Assembly (NCBI GenBank): GCA_937893815.1
Contig: CALCSH010000322.1
Location: 1 to 9,080, forward strand
From: an uncultured Anaerolineae bacterium
GTDB lineage: Bacteria > Chloroflexota > Anaerolineae > Anaerolineales > UBA11858
Length of the DNA stretch: 9,080 nt
Reading direction: 5' to 3'
Shown here: piece by piece, positions 1 to 5,938 of the stretch
How the letters are laid out: each line of letters starts with the position of its first letter
How positions within the stretch are numbered: the first letter of the stretch is position 1
The notes under the pieces: model-generated
The model's input: the letters and a program-made list of their open reading frames with translations, nothing else
What the model was told of the DNA's origin: nothing
Database searches by the model: none
Made by a program: the position numbers and the translations under genes

Positions 1-336
1 TTCAGCTAGTTTACTCAATTTTCTCATTCTTGGTTTAAAATGACCGAACCGAAAGTTAAAACTTGGCTTTAAAATAATCATATCGGCCCGACTTTCATCC
101 CTCCTGGGCAACCTTGGAAAAATGGCTTCATCGAAAGTTTCCATGATAAATTCCGAGACGAGTGTTTACAGCGAGAATGGTTTCAATCTCTCTTGGAAGC
201 TCAAGCCCTGATCGAAGAATGGCGAGTGCATTATAATACCCAACGACCTCACAGTTCGCTGGGTTACAAAACCCCGGCGGCCTTTGCTGCCGACCAACCC
301 GATCAAACTCTCATTTCAGATGGGTATAAAAACTGA
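1..336 (+). pseudogene. IS3-family transposase, C-terminal remnant (integrase core)
   Basis: From about position 76 to the stop at 334-336 the plus strand encodes the end of an IS3-type DDE transposase (rve integrase core). The stretch PPGQPWKNGFIESFHDKFRD (from position 100) contains the third catalytic acid, the E encoded at 133-135, and is followed by LIEEWRVHYNTQRPHSSLGY, the hallmark tail of this family. The two catalytic Asp residues would lie left of the window. Upstream, the same frame still gives VKTWL but is broken by TAA at 70-72 and TAG at 7-9, and the expected DNGPEF-like block is unrecognisable, so the gene is decayed rather than merely cut by the window edge. The sequence just after the stop (TGAGGCATGTCA, to 345) could be the right terminal repeat, because IS3 elements usually end in CA. 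Family call firm; element end inferred. Confidence 0.85.
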
Positions 337-345
337 GGCATGTCA

Positions 346-455
346 GTTTTTCGTTTCCGTTGGCGTATCCCGTTTGACAACTGAAAGCTTGTCCAGCGAG
401 GCTCAAATATCTGGCAAAAATCATCGACATATACGTATAGTTTGACTAAACTCAT
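346..455 (-). pseudogene. Transposase N-terminal fragment (IS982-like), cut by the IS3 element
   Basis: On the minus strand an ATG at 455 opens a reading frame starting MSLVKLYVYVDDFCQIFEP and continuing to about RKRKT. The pattern 'I/V-DDFC-x-F' followed by a basic KRK-rich stretch is how many IS982-type transposases begin. A good Shine-Dalgarno (AAGGAG, 7 nt spacing) precedes this ATG, so I start here and not at the upstream in-frame ATG at 530. After roughly 37 codons the frame runs into the IS3 terminal sequence at 345/346 and ends in antisense IS3 codons. A 7-bp inverted repeat (TAGGCTA 474-480, TAGCCTA 496-502) lies in the leader. Most of the protein and its DDE residues are missing. 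The family call comes from a short stretch and is moderate. Confidence 0.6.
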
Positions 456-538
456 GATTGGGCTCCTTTTTGGTAGGCTATCGTGTGGTGACTTTAGCCT
501 AATTCTAATCAGGAATCCTTCCTTATCCAATACTCAGG

Positions 539-766
539 TTAACTTTTATTTTTTTGCGTGGCGATATATAAGTCTTCGACTTTTGACCTTGCCCAAGGCG
601 TTTTGCGCAGGAATTTTAGACTGGATTTTACGGAGGGGTCGCTTTTGAAGCACCGGATATTGATACGCTTACCCAATTCATCCCAGCCAAAAACATCAAC
701 CAGATTATTCACAATCTGCTCTAGAGTAATGCCATGAAGCGGGTTGTTGACTTGTTTTTCACTCAT
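539..766 (-). CDS. VF530-family small DNA-binding protein (DUF2132)
   Basis: A 75-residue protein containing NNPLHGITLEQIVNNLVD, GWDELGKRINIRCFKSDPSV and KSSLKFLRKTPWARSKVEDL, which is the full signature of the VF530/DUF2132 family, named after a Vibrio fischeri protein described as a double-stranded-DNA-binding fold. The whole family domain (about residues 7-68) is present and the length is normal, so the gene looks intact. The start at 766 fits the conserved N-terminus, although no strong Shine-Dalgarno is visible. A TATAAT-like -10 box lies on the minus strand at 814-819 without a convincing -35. The protein is cytoplasmic and its biological role is unknown; a nucleoid or regulatory role would be a guess. 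It sits between a broken IS and a HEPN-like gene. The family seems best known from Proteobacteria, so transfer is possible. Confidence 0.85.
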   Translation of the reverse strand: MSEKQVNNPLHGITLEQIVNNLVDVFGWDELGKRINIRCFKSDPSVKSSLKFLRKTPWARSKVEDLYIATQKNKS

Positions 767-906
767 AAAATGGATTCAATCTTTGATTTTGGGGAGTTGC
801 TACTCCGACAGGCATTATAACGTCACCAGAGGATAGGCGACTCTATCGGGGTTGGCTCCAGGCGGATCGCCCTGATTGGGTTTGACATGGGTTGGACGCA
901 GATGAG

Positions 907-1578
907 CTATTGAGTGAATGATGCCACAATTAGCTCTAAATAGGGTGAAGCATTTTCGATAACTGTAATGTCATTTGCATCATCAAATCTTTTTCCACCA
1001 TGCTGCATATTGTTTCTAATAGTATAAAGCAAATCCAATATTTGCTTTGCTAAAAATTCTCTGTCATCTACATTATCTGGAGCAATCAAATATCTTTCAT
1101 AAATCTGGAAGTCAATCGGGCTCCATACAGGATATAGCGGATTGCTTGTGTAATTAACATTGACGACCCCATTTACTCTTTGTCCAAAGGCATCGAGCGC
1201 TATCTGAATTCCTTGCCATGATGGCGTACGGTTCATAAAATATTTCGTGCTTTTGTGAATGATGAGATTGCGTTGCAGCTTGTCATTAAATTCTTCAAGC
1301 GCTAGAAAAATCTGCTCCCTTTCGCTAACTATGTTTACTTCTGGGATATTAACACTTCCGTTGGCGACCGTAATAATAGCTCCATCCGCTTGTGTTTTTA
1401 TTTGTGGAGTACGACCCTCGCGGAAAGCGATCGTCGTGTAAATAGCGTTGAACGCAGTCCAAAGATAGAAATATTTTTCAAAATGGTGACCCCCATCTCT
1501 GCGAGGACGAACTCTGCCCGAGGCAGCGATCATCGAATAGGCGATTGGAAGCTCAGATCTCTGAAAAACAACGGTCAT
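907..1578 (-). CDS. HEPN-like domain protein (possible RNase), hypothetical
   Basis: A 223-residue soluble protein. Near the C-terminus it has LLYTIRNNMQHGGKRFDD, with R188-x4-H193 (RNNMQH) followed by GGK. This matches the RX4-6H motif of HEPN domains, which forms the metal-independent ribonuclease site in HEPN toxins and effectors. The N-terminal FEKYFYLWTAFNAIY (about 33-47) resembles the first helix seen in many Apea/RiboL-PSP-like HEPN proteins. The final helix (PYLELIVASFTQ) fits the domain end. The start at 1578 is preceded by AGGTGG. No MNT nucleotidyltransferase or other obvious antitoxin is adjacent; the neighbours are a VF530 protein and a PhnD-like protein. What is seen is the motif; RNase activity is inferred. 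A non-catalytic HEPN helical domain is the alternative. Confidence 0.6.
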   Translation of the reverse strand: MTVVFQRSELPIAYSMIAASGRVRPRRDGGHHFEKYFYLWTAFNAIYTTIAFREGRTPQIKTQADGAIITVANGSVNIPEVNIVSEREQIFLALEEFNDKLQRNLIIHKSTKYFMNRTPSWQGIQIALDAFGQRVNGVVNVNYTSNPLYPVWSPIDFQIYERYLIAPDNVDDREFLAKQILDLLYTIRNNMQHGGKRFDDANDITVIENASPYLELIVASFTQ

Positions 1579-1739
1579 CGTCCACCTGCTTTCTGCTAAA
1601 TATGCTCATTTGCATTTCTACGCACCCTTTTCGGCGTCATCTCTGCGAAGGTGTAAACCTGAGATTAAAAATCTGTTTCGGCAGAACAACTCATCACTGC
1701 TTGGCTAATTCAGCAGAAATAAAACATGAAAGTTCAATA

Positions 1740-2540
1740 TCACCAAATAACTGGGTCGGCCATCCGAGCCATTTCGCGGATCAAATCATAATCTTGATCC
1801 TCAACTTGAGCCATCTTCATGATCTGTCCCTGTTCCAAGAGAGTTTTTTCTTGAACGGTTTTGTGCATTCCCCAAAACACCTCACGAATTGCCTGACGTA
1901 ACTCCAGAGGAACATTGGTCGTAATGACCCACGGCGGTATCGGACTTGGCCCTAAGGTTTCAATAACTCGTAGCTCCGTCTTGAGTTGAGGTTGATTTTT
2001 TAGAACTAGATCAAGTACTGTACTGTCGATTGCGGTTGCGTCAATTTGACGGTCTAATACCAATTCGATGGCATGCAAGTGCGCCCCAGCCTTCACCACT
2101 TTTCCAAAATAACCTTTGCTCTCCCCCAATTTGGCCAGGTGATAGCGAGTTATATTGTACCCTGACTGGGAATGTGGCTCAGTATAAGCCCATGAAACGC
2201 CGCGCAAATCTACGAAACTGTCATACTCACTTTCGCGATGGACAATCACATCTGAAAAATATATGGGTAGCTGTTGATAGCGTGGGTGTCGCATCACGGG
2301 CGCCGCAACTAATTCGATCTTTGATGGTTTTATATCCATCTTTCGGATATACGGCAATCCACAAATCCACCCTATGTGGGCCTGGTCTGTGTTTAATAAT
2401 AGTTCCCGTTCTTGCCAGGGAATATCATTGATGAATTCGGTCGATATGTCCAATTGTTCCCCAAGGTATTGAGTGATTTGTTGGCAAGTAAATGTAGCGT
2501 TGTCGGATTGAATTGAAATAACATTGATCGTTTGGAGCAT
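1740..2540 (-). CDS. PhnD-like (PF12974-type) substrate-binding protein without signal peptide
   Basis: A 266-residue protein with the layout of phosphate/phosphite/phosphonate-binding PhnD-like proteins: a first lobe with 'HIGWICGLPYIR' (about 55-66, equivalent to the usual 'D..wlg...Y'), a hinge block WAYTEPHSQSGYNITRYHL (117-135) matching the family's '..S.SGY..P' ligand loop, then GAHLHAIELVLDRQIDATAI (152-171), where family members have 'H..al..v..G..Da'. Unlike transport-associated members it starts MLQTINVISI with no signal peptide or lipobox, and no ABC permease or ATPase gene is nearby, so it is probably a cytoplasmic solute-binding or sensor protein. The start is supported by AAGGGA four bases upstream. 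The ligand is unknown; other small anions or cofactor precursors cannot be excluded. Confidence 0.75.
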   Translation of the reverse strand: MLQTINVISIQSDNATFTCQQITQYLGEQLDISTEFINDIPWQERELLLNTDQAHIGWICGLPYIRKMDIKPSKIELVAAPVMRHPRYQQLPIYFSDVIVHRESEYDSFVDLRGVSWAYTEPHSQSGYNITRYHLAKLGESKGYFGKVVKAGAHLHAIELVLDRQIDATAIDSTVLDLVLKNQPQLKTELRVIETLGPSPIPPWVITTNVPLELRQAIREVFWGMHKTVQEKTLLEQGQIMKMAQVEDQDYDLIREMARMADPVIW

Positions 2541-2633
2541 TTTTCCCTTAATCTCGTTGTAATTTGGTGAAGCAAAAAAAGCAAAATTTATATCATGTTG
2601 CCGGTTAATTTTGGTTGAAGGATTACCTTTAAT

Positions 2634-3059
2634 TTACTCCACAGCCACTAGAGAACGTTGCATGTTTATCGTATATAGGCGATAACCTAACGTATGATAG
2701 AAATTATGCGCATCGGTATTGAGCCAGGAGCACATGAGTGAAATTCTAGCGGCACCTTTTGCCCGTGCCTCAGATTCAATGTGTCGCACGAGTGCTCGCC
2801 CAACTCCCTGCCGACGACATTGTGGATCAACAATCAGTTCGGTCAGTTCAGCGTATGGAACCTCATCGCAGATGGAGGGGAGCAGTCGAAGGCAAGCGAA
2901 ACCAACTACACGCCCTTCCGTTGTGGCAATAAAGGGTGTTTCAAAATCAGCACACCTTTCAATATGAGCAGCCGTTGCTCGAACATCATCGAAGGCTTCA
3001 TTTAACTTGAGAATTGCGGCCGCATCTTCGATGGCGGCTCGATGAATAGAAATTTCCAT
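2634..3059 (-). CDS. GNAT-family N-acetyltransferase
   Basis: A 141-residue single-domain GNAT protein that would transfer an acetyl group from acetyl-CoA to an unknown amine. Motif A is clear: ELIVDPQCRRQGVGRALVRH (74-93), with R82-x-x-G85-x-G87 as the pyrophosphate-binding loop. Motif B follows with ISLMCSWLNTDAHNFYHTLGY (106-126), where Y121 and the GY at 125-126 sit at the usual 'A..fYeklGF' position, a common site for the general-acid tyrosine. The N-terminal IHRAAIEDAAAILKLNEAF is the typical first strand and helix. The length is normal. The start agrees with the domain beginning, although the bases upstream show no strong Shine-Dalgarno. The substrate cannot be read from the sequence, and the spacing to neighbours (93 bp to the PhnD-like gene) does not suggest a shared pathway. 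Confidence 0.88.
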   Translation of the reverse strand: MEISIHRAAIEDAAAILKLNEAFDDVRATAAHIERCADFETPFIATTEGRVVGFACLRLLPSICDEVPYAELTELIVDPQCRRQGVGRALVRHIESEARAKGAARISLMCSWLNTDAHNFYHTLGYRLYTINMQRSLVAVE

Positions 3060-3306
3060 AGCAAACCAATAATTACGATGTTTCGCGCCTATTACTCTCT
3101 GGCGACGGCTACATCAGATTAATGTGGATAGCGCGTGCAGTTGCTTGCCATCGCGGCATTTACTTCGAAGCCATTGCTGCTTGACTAAATTCAATAAGCC
3201 CATTCATACTAGTAGCCCGGATTTTTTGATGCCTGCTTTTGAATAAAGATTGGTTATCGAAAAACTTTCACCAATTCGCAGGGTAAATTCTGCTTTGGTT
3301 GCCTAC

Positions 3307-3900
3307 TCATTTTTCAAGTAAATTGATCTCACCTTGCTTTTGTGGGTGCTTGCCCTTTATTCCTGAGTAAAAATCTCGAATGATCTTAAAGTCGGCTTGA
3401 ATATCGCCTGTGGGTAATAGGCTAGGCCCCAAGCCGCAGACTTTATTTCCATAGTCAAGATAGGCCATAACGATGGGTACCTTGGCTTTGAGCGCTATAT
3501 AGTAAAACCCTGTTCGCCAACTTGATGTTATCTTGCGCGTTCCCTCTGGGGCCATACCGATGACAAATTCATCATTTTCATCAAATTTTTGAGCCATATA
3601 ATCAACGAAATTTGTTTTCTCTCGCCTGTTGACTGGTATTGCTCTTACGGAACGCATGAGTATTCCCATTGGCCCACGAAAAAGCGAATCCTTACCCACT
3701 ATCCGCATTGGAATTCCCTCCGCAACGATCAAGATTAGTGCAACAACGAAATCCCAATTGGATGTGTGAGGAGCACCGATAACTACATAGCGAGTTGTCG
3801 GAGGAGGAATGATGTGGGTGCGCCAACCCGTCAATCGAAAAATAGATCGAGCAAACATTTGCGCAAGTCTAAAATTTTGAGTACCGAATTTCATAGACAT
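3307..3900 (-). CDS. PlsC-like 1-acylglycerol-3-phosphate acyltransferase-related protein
   Basis: A 197-residue acyltransferase of the LPLAT/PlsC type. Block I is APHTSNWDF with the catalytic H45-x4-D50. Block II is near GKDSLFRGPMGILMRSVRAIPVNR (69-92), and block III is GMAPEGTRK (115-123) with E119-G-T-R122, which binds the glycerol phosphate group. Block IV is VPIVMAYLDY (141-150). These proteins esterify lysophospholipid-like acceptors at the membrane face. This one is shorter than housekeeping PlsC and resembles the compact 'acyltransferase' group found beside many unrelated genes. The start is uncertain: the protein begins MSMKFGT, neither ATG (3900 or 3894) has a clear Shine-Dalgarno, and the region just upstream (3938 onward) is mobile-element sequence, which may have replaced the native promoter. 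Confidence 0.82.
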   Translation of the reverse strand: MSMKFGTQNFRLAQMFARSIFRLTGWRTHIIPPPTTRYVVIGAPHTSNWDFVVALILIVAEGIPMRIVGKDSLFRGPMGILMRSVRAIPVNRREKTNFVDYMAQKFDENDEFVIGMAPEGTRKITSSWRTGFYYIALKAKVPIVMAYLDYGNKVCGLGPSLLPTGDIQADFKIIRDFYSGIKGKHPQKQGEINLLEK

Positions 3901-3937
3901 AGTATGCTATTAACCATTGGCGCTAGTTTGACAAATG

Positions 3938-3995
3938 CATGAGGTTCTCTTAAGCTAGTTTTAGAGCGTAAAACGGCCAAAAAGAGAACCTCATG
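3938..3995. repeat. Inverted repeat/hairpin overlapping the transposase start
   Basis: CATGAGGTTCTCTT (3938-3951) is perfectly complementary to AAGAGAACCTCATG (3982-3995). Nested inside, GTTTT (3958-3962) pairs with AAAAC (3970-3974), giving a long two-part hairpin. The right arm contains the transposase ATG (3993-3995) and the AAGAGA ribosome-binding region. It is probably the terminal or sub-terminal repeat zone of the decayed element. It could also hide the start codon in read-through transcripts, a known way for insertion sequences to limit transposase translation. The symmetry is seen; the role is inferred. Confidence 0.7.
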
Positions 3996-4500
3996 AGTAC
4001 AGCAGATTTTATCACCAACCTATTTTGTGGTGTTGATGACCAAATGTCGGAGGCAAAGAAACATACCCAGGCAAATCTAAAACCTGCGAAGTTGTCACAA
4101 TAGCGCTGTTGTTTTCTCTCAAAGGTGTTGGCAATCGAGCTTTTTACCATTGGCTGAAACGAGATTACCTTGATCTATTCCCGAACATACCAGATCGTAC
4201 TCGTCTGTTTCGATTGTTCAACACACATCGTCATAGGACAGAGAAATTCATGGCTACCCATACCCTAATTGGGATCAGCGACACATATGGGATTGAACGT
4301 ATTCATCCTCGGAGAGAAGGCCGCAGTGAAACGCAGATTGGCAAGAAAGGTATCTCGAATAAACGTTGGATGGTCGGTGGGAAACTATGTTTCGTGCTCA
4401 ATCATATTGGATTGATCACCGATTGGGCTGTTGATACGGCCAATGTCTACGATGGCACTGCTTTTCAGGATTTTGCAGAACGAAATGCGGAGAAAATGGT
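3993..4500 (+). pseudogene. DDE transposase pseudogene (IS982/IS4-like), frameshifted and truncated
   Basis: Starting at ATG 3993, the frame reads MSTADFITNLFCGVDDQMSE to a TAG at 4101-4103. Around 4085-4091 the homologous frame shifts: one base appears lost, and from 4091 the protein continues as VVTIALLFSLKGVGNRAFYH, then FPNIPDRTRLFRLF. The catalytic core is recognisable: IGISDTYGIERIHPRREGRS with a candidate first Asp, QIGKKGISNKRWMVGGKLCF, then DWAVDTANVYDG with a candidate second Asp. Similarity stops near EKMVCQR (about 4510). The expected final third with the last acidic residue is absent, and the open frame to 4696 is unlike any transposase tail. It is therefore inactive in cis. I recognise it as a transposase of a type common in Chloroflexota; the exact IS family is uncertain. 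Confidence 0.75.
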
Positions 4501-4705
4501 CTGTCAACGACAATTCGAAATGCCCAAAGTTGATGAAGAAAAAGTGTCATCGAGACACATACGCTTAGCAAGCCTGCTTCTGACGGAGTGGCCGTTTCGG
4601 ATGGATATATTGCCGCAGCATTGTGTACCCACCTGTGTAGCCATCCTTTTGTATTTCCCGCAGAATGACCATCCCATTCCACACGTTCGCAGATAACAAA
4701 CGATC

Positions 4706-4733
4706 AAATTTCGGTTTTTTTGAACCGCGATTT
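4706..4733. repeat. Imperfect hairpin with T-rich loop
   Basis: AAATTTCGGTT (4706-4716) faces AACCGCGATTT (4723-4733) across a TTTTTG loop, with nine of eleven positions complementary. It lies between the transposase and integrase remnants, in sequence where I see no coding signal. It could be a leftover IS terminus or a weak terminator; nothing decides between them. Confidence 0.35.
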
Positions 4734-4778
4734 ATCTAACTTATATCATTGTCGCTGACAACGATCGTGGTATCCTGA

Positions 4779-4937
4779 ATTCTGAGCCATGCCAAACCCA
4801 GCACAACGATGGATATTTACGGTCATCTGCTCAGCAATATGTAGGGAGAAGCAGCAAGAATCATGGACGAACTGGTCACACCGATTGTGGTCGCTAAGGA
4901 TGGGTTGGTTCAAGTGGGGAAGAAAATGGGTGACTAA
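4779..4937 (+). pseudogene. Tyrosine recombinase (phage-type integrase), C-terminal remnant
   Basis: The plus-strand frame from 4779 reads ILSHAKPSTTMDIYGHLLSN, the classic C-terminus of a tyrosine site-specific recombinase. LSH is the (L)GH motif carrying the second catalytic His, and the Tyr at 4818-4820 (DIYGHL) is the expected nucleophile. Directly afterwards TAG at 4842-4844 replaces what should be a Gln codon (family members read 'MQGEAA'), and the frame then continues as GEAARIMDELVTPIVV to a TAA at 4935-4937. Upstream, a TGA at 4776-4778 and a loss of similarity show that the rest of the enzyme is gone. The strong match on both sides of the TAG argues for a C-to-T nonsense mutation in an ancestral integrase. 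Its place next to a tRNA fragment fits the habit of such integrases to sit at tRNA attachment sites. Confidence 0.82.
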
Positions 4938-4958
4938 CTGCGCACCCGAATTGCACCC

Positions 4959-4992
4959 AAAAAAAATAGCCCACCATTTCGGTGAGCTATTT
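4959..4992 (-). terminator. Intrinsic terminator, minus strand
   Basis: AAATAGC (4964-4970) pairs with GCTATTT (4986-4992), and CACC (4972-4975) pairs with GGTG (4981-4984), with one mismatch and a 5-nt loop. On the minus strand the stem is followed by eight T residues (A-run 4959-4966). It lies about 50 bp beyond the 3' end of the minus-strand tRNA fragment and may have been that tRNA's terminator. Confidence 0.65.
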
Positions 4993-5131
4993 ACCGCCAT
5001 ATATGGGGGTTTTTCGGGCACACTAAACCCCTGCATATAGGTGACCCCGGGGGGACTCGTACCCTCAACCAATTGATTAAGAGTTCCAAGAACGCGCGTT
5101 CTAGTATTTCTAACCCCTATATATGGCGCTA
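4992..5131. repeat. Three related AACCCC/ATATATGG repeats around the tRNA fragment
   Basis: Copy A (4992-5011, inverted) and copy C (5111-5131, direct) both read AACCCC-Y-ATATATGGCG-S-TA, differing at two positions, and face each other across the tRNA fragment. Copy B (5024-5041) is a diverged direct copy, AAACCCCTGCATATAGG. GGGGTTT of A can also pair with AAACCCC of B to form a 7-bp hairpin. The arrangement resembles recombinase arm or core binding sites, but that role is inferred only from the location beside an integrase end. Confidence 0.6.
5040..5087 (-). pseudogene. Degenerate 3' half of a tRNA (possible attachment-site scar)
   Basis: On the minus strand the sequence runs from an anticodon-loop-like CTCTTAATC through a short variable region into a T-arm-like GAGGG-TACGAGT-CCCCC, then an acceptor-like CGGGGTC with ACC. 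A loop of CTCTTAA would place anticodon CTT (Lys), and TACGAGT is one base from the canonical TTCGANT. The T stem has one mismatch, the anticodon stem does not close, CCA is CCT, and nothing to the right (5088-5131) folds as a D arm or matches the acceptor. It is therefore not a working tRNA. Such 3' halves are left where integrases recombine within tRNA genes, and the recombinase remnant is 100 bp away. The isoacceptor is tentative. Confidence 0.55.
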
Positions 5132-5581
5132 CCTATCTATTTGAAACCCGTATGTGCGGGGTAGATATTCTGTAATTTCTATAATGTCCATAGAATTCAT
5201 AGAAACTACACCCATTTAGCACCGGGAAGACGCCGGGCAACCCCCATTCCGTTGGTAGTGTTGGCAAGCCTCTTGAGCTTGTGAGTAAAATAATGTCCAT
5301 TCCTCTATGACCTGTCATGTCATGTTTCTCTTCTATAGGGCAAAAGACATGACAGGTTTTTGACTTGTTTACGAGACGGGTTTCTAATCGGGTCAATGGA
5401 TGAGTGGCAAGTAGCAATACCCACCTGTACACTGATCGAGATATTCTATTGCAGGAAGACCGCAAGAAGCCGCAGGAATAGCTACTTCCACCGGTGGAGG
5501 AAGGTGCAATGCGATCTTCACTTGGTTATACTTTGCCACCCCTTTAGGGTCAGATGAATATCTGTTGCACCAACATGGTTC
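5132..5581. other. Gene-free stretch between tRNA scar and repeat-bracketed HigBA module
   Basis: About 450 bp in which all six frames give only short peptides without a credible start or family match. It holds the 12-bp inverted repeat at 5310-5357, a smaller one (TTTCTAT with ATAGAAA, about 5177-5203) and a twice-occurring AATGTCCAT word (about 5183 and 5293). A minus-strand frame near 5430-5520 reads IPAASCGLPAIEYLDQ, faintly like the cleavage region of UmuD, but the match is too short to call. It is probably eroded mobile-element DNA. Confidence 0.5.
5310..5361 (+). terminator. Perfect 12-bp inverted repeat followed by T5
   Basis: ACCTGTCATGTC (5310-5321) is complementary over all 12 bases to GACATGACAGGT (5346-5357), with a 24-nt loop, and the right arm runs into TTTTT (5357-5361). 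The T-run suggests a plus-strand terminator. The long loop and the lack of an intact upstream plus-strand gene leave a protein-binding dyad as an equally good reading. Confidence 0.45.
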
Positions 5582-5606
5582 TGTGGGTCTTTCCAACGTT
5601 GGAAGA
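5582..5606. repeat. Left copy of 25-bp palindrome-centred repeat flanking HigBA
   Basis: TGTGGGTCTTTCCAACGTTG and five more bases. It contains the perfect 14-bp palindrome TTCCAACGTTGGAA (5591-5604) and matches the right copy at 6379-6403 in 22 of 25 bases, in the same orientation. It ends 6 bp beyond the higA stop codon. Confidence 0.7.
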
Positions 5607-5612
5607 GATGGA

Positions 5613-5921
5613 TTAGCCAATGATGGCATATGGCTCAATACTTTCAAGTTGTCGCATTTCGGCTTGTTGGGCGCGATATAAATCCCAACGCAGTTGCAGG
5701 TTCATCCAAAATCCCGCAGAGTTGCCAAAATATTTCGACAATCGTAATGCGGTACTGGGTGTAATGCCACGCTTGCCATTGACTAACTCGTTGACGCGCT
5801 GGTAGGGAACATGGATTGCCGCCGCTAATTCACGTTGTGTAATTTCCATCGGGGCTAGGAATTCTTCCCGCAACATTTCGCCCGGATGGGTAGGTGCACG
5901 ATGAGTGGGTGTACGTACCAT
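5613..5921 (-). CDS. higA: HigA-type antitoxin (XRE-family HTH)
   Basis: A 102-residue antitoxin of the HigA/VapI group. After the family's N-terminal RAPTHPGEMLREEFLAPM it has a helix-turn-helix (about 27-66): ITQRELAAAIHVPYQRVNEL with recognition helix PYQRVNELVNGKRGIT, then TALRLSKYFGNSAGFWMNLQ. It would neutralise the HigB ribonuclease next door and bind the operon promoter as the repressor. The length is normal and no key segment is missing. It starts 17 nt after the higB stop, and AGAGG lies 8 nt ahead of the ATG, which gives strong translation coupled to the toxin cistron. Toxin-first order is the usual one for higBA. The C-terminal tail QLESIEPYAIIG is variable in the family. Confidence 0.93.
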   Translation of the reverse strand: MVRTPTHRAPTHPGEMLREEFLAPMEITQRELAAAIHVPYQRVNELVNGKRGITPSTALRLSKYFGNSAGFWMNLQLRWDLYRAQQAEMRQLESIEPYAIIG

Positions 5922-5938
5922 TTTGTTTACCTCTGTCG

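Noticed and set aside
3060..3306. Short plus-strand frame ending RAVACHRGIYFEAIAA in the gap between the acetyltransferase and acyltransferase genes.
   Set aside because: No start codon with a ribosome-binding site and no recognised family; probably chance or an unidentifiable remnant.
4504..4707. Minus-strand open frames opposite the tail of the transposase pseudogene.
   Set aside because: No start signal or family pattern; Cys/Arg-rich noise across decayed DNA.
5088..5131. Possible complete tRNA extending right from the 3' half.
   Set aside because: No D arm, no 5' acceptor strand complementary to CGGGGTC, and the anticodon stem does not close.
5393..5520. Minus-strand peptide with PAASCGLPAIEYLDQ resembling the Cys-Gly cleavage region of UmuD.
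   Set aside because: The likeness covers about 12 residues only. No DNA-binding or protease part precedes or follows it, and the frame stops soon after. Not enough to call an SOS protein remnant.
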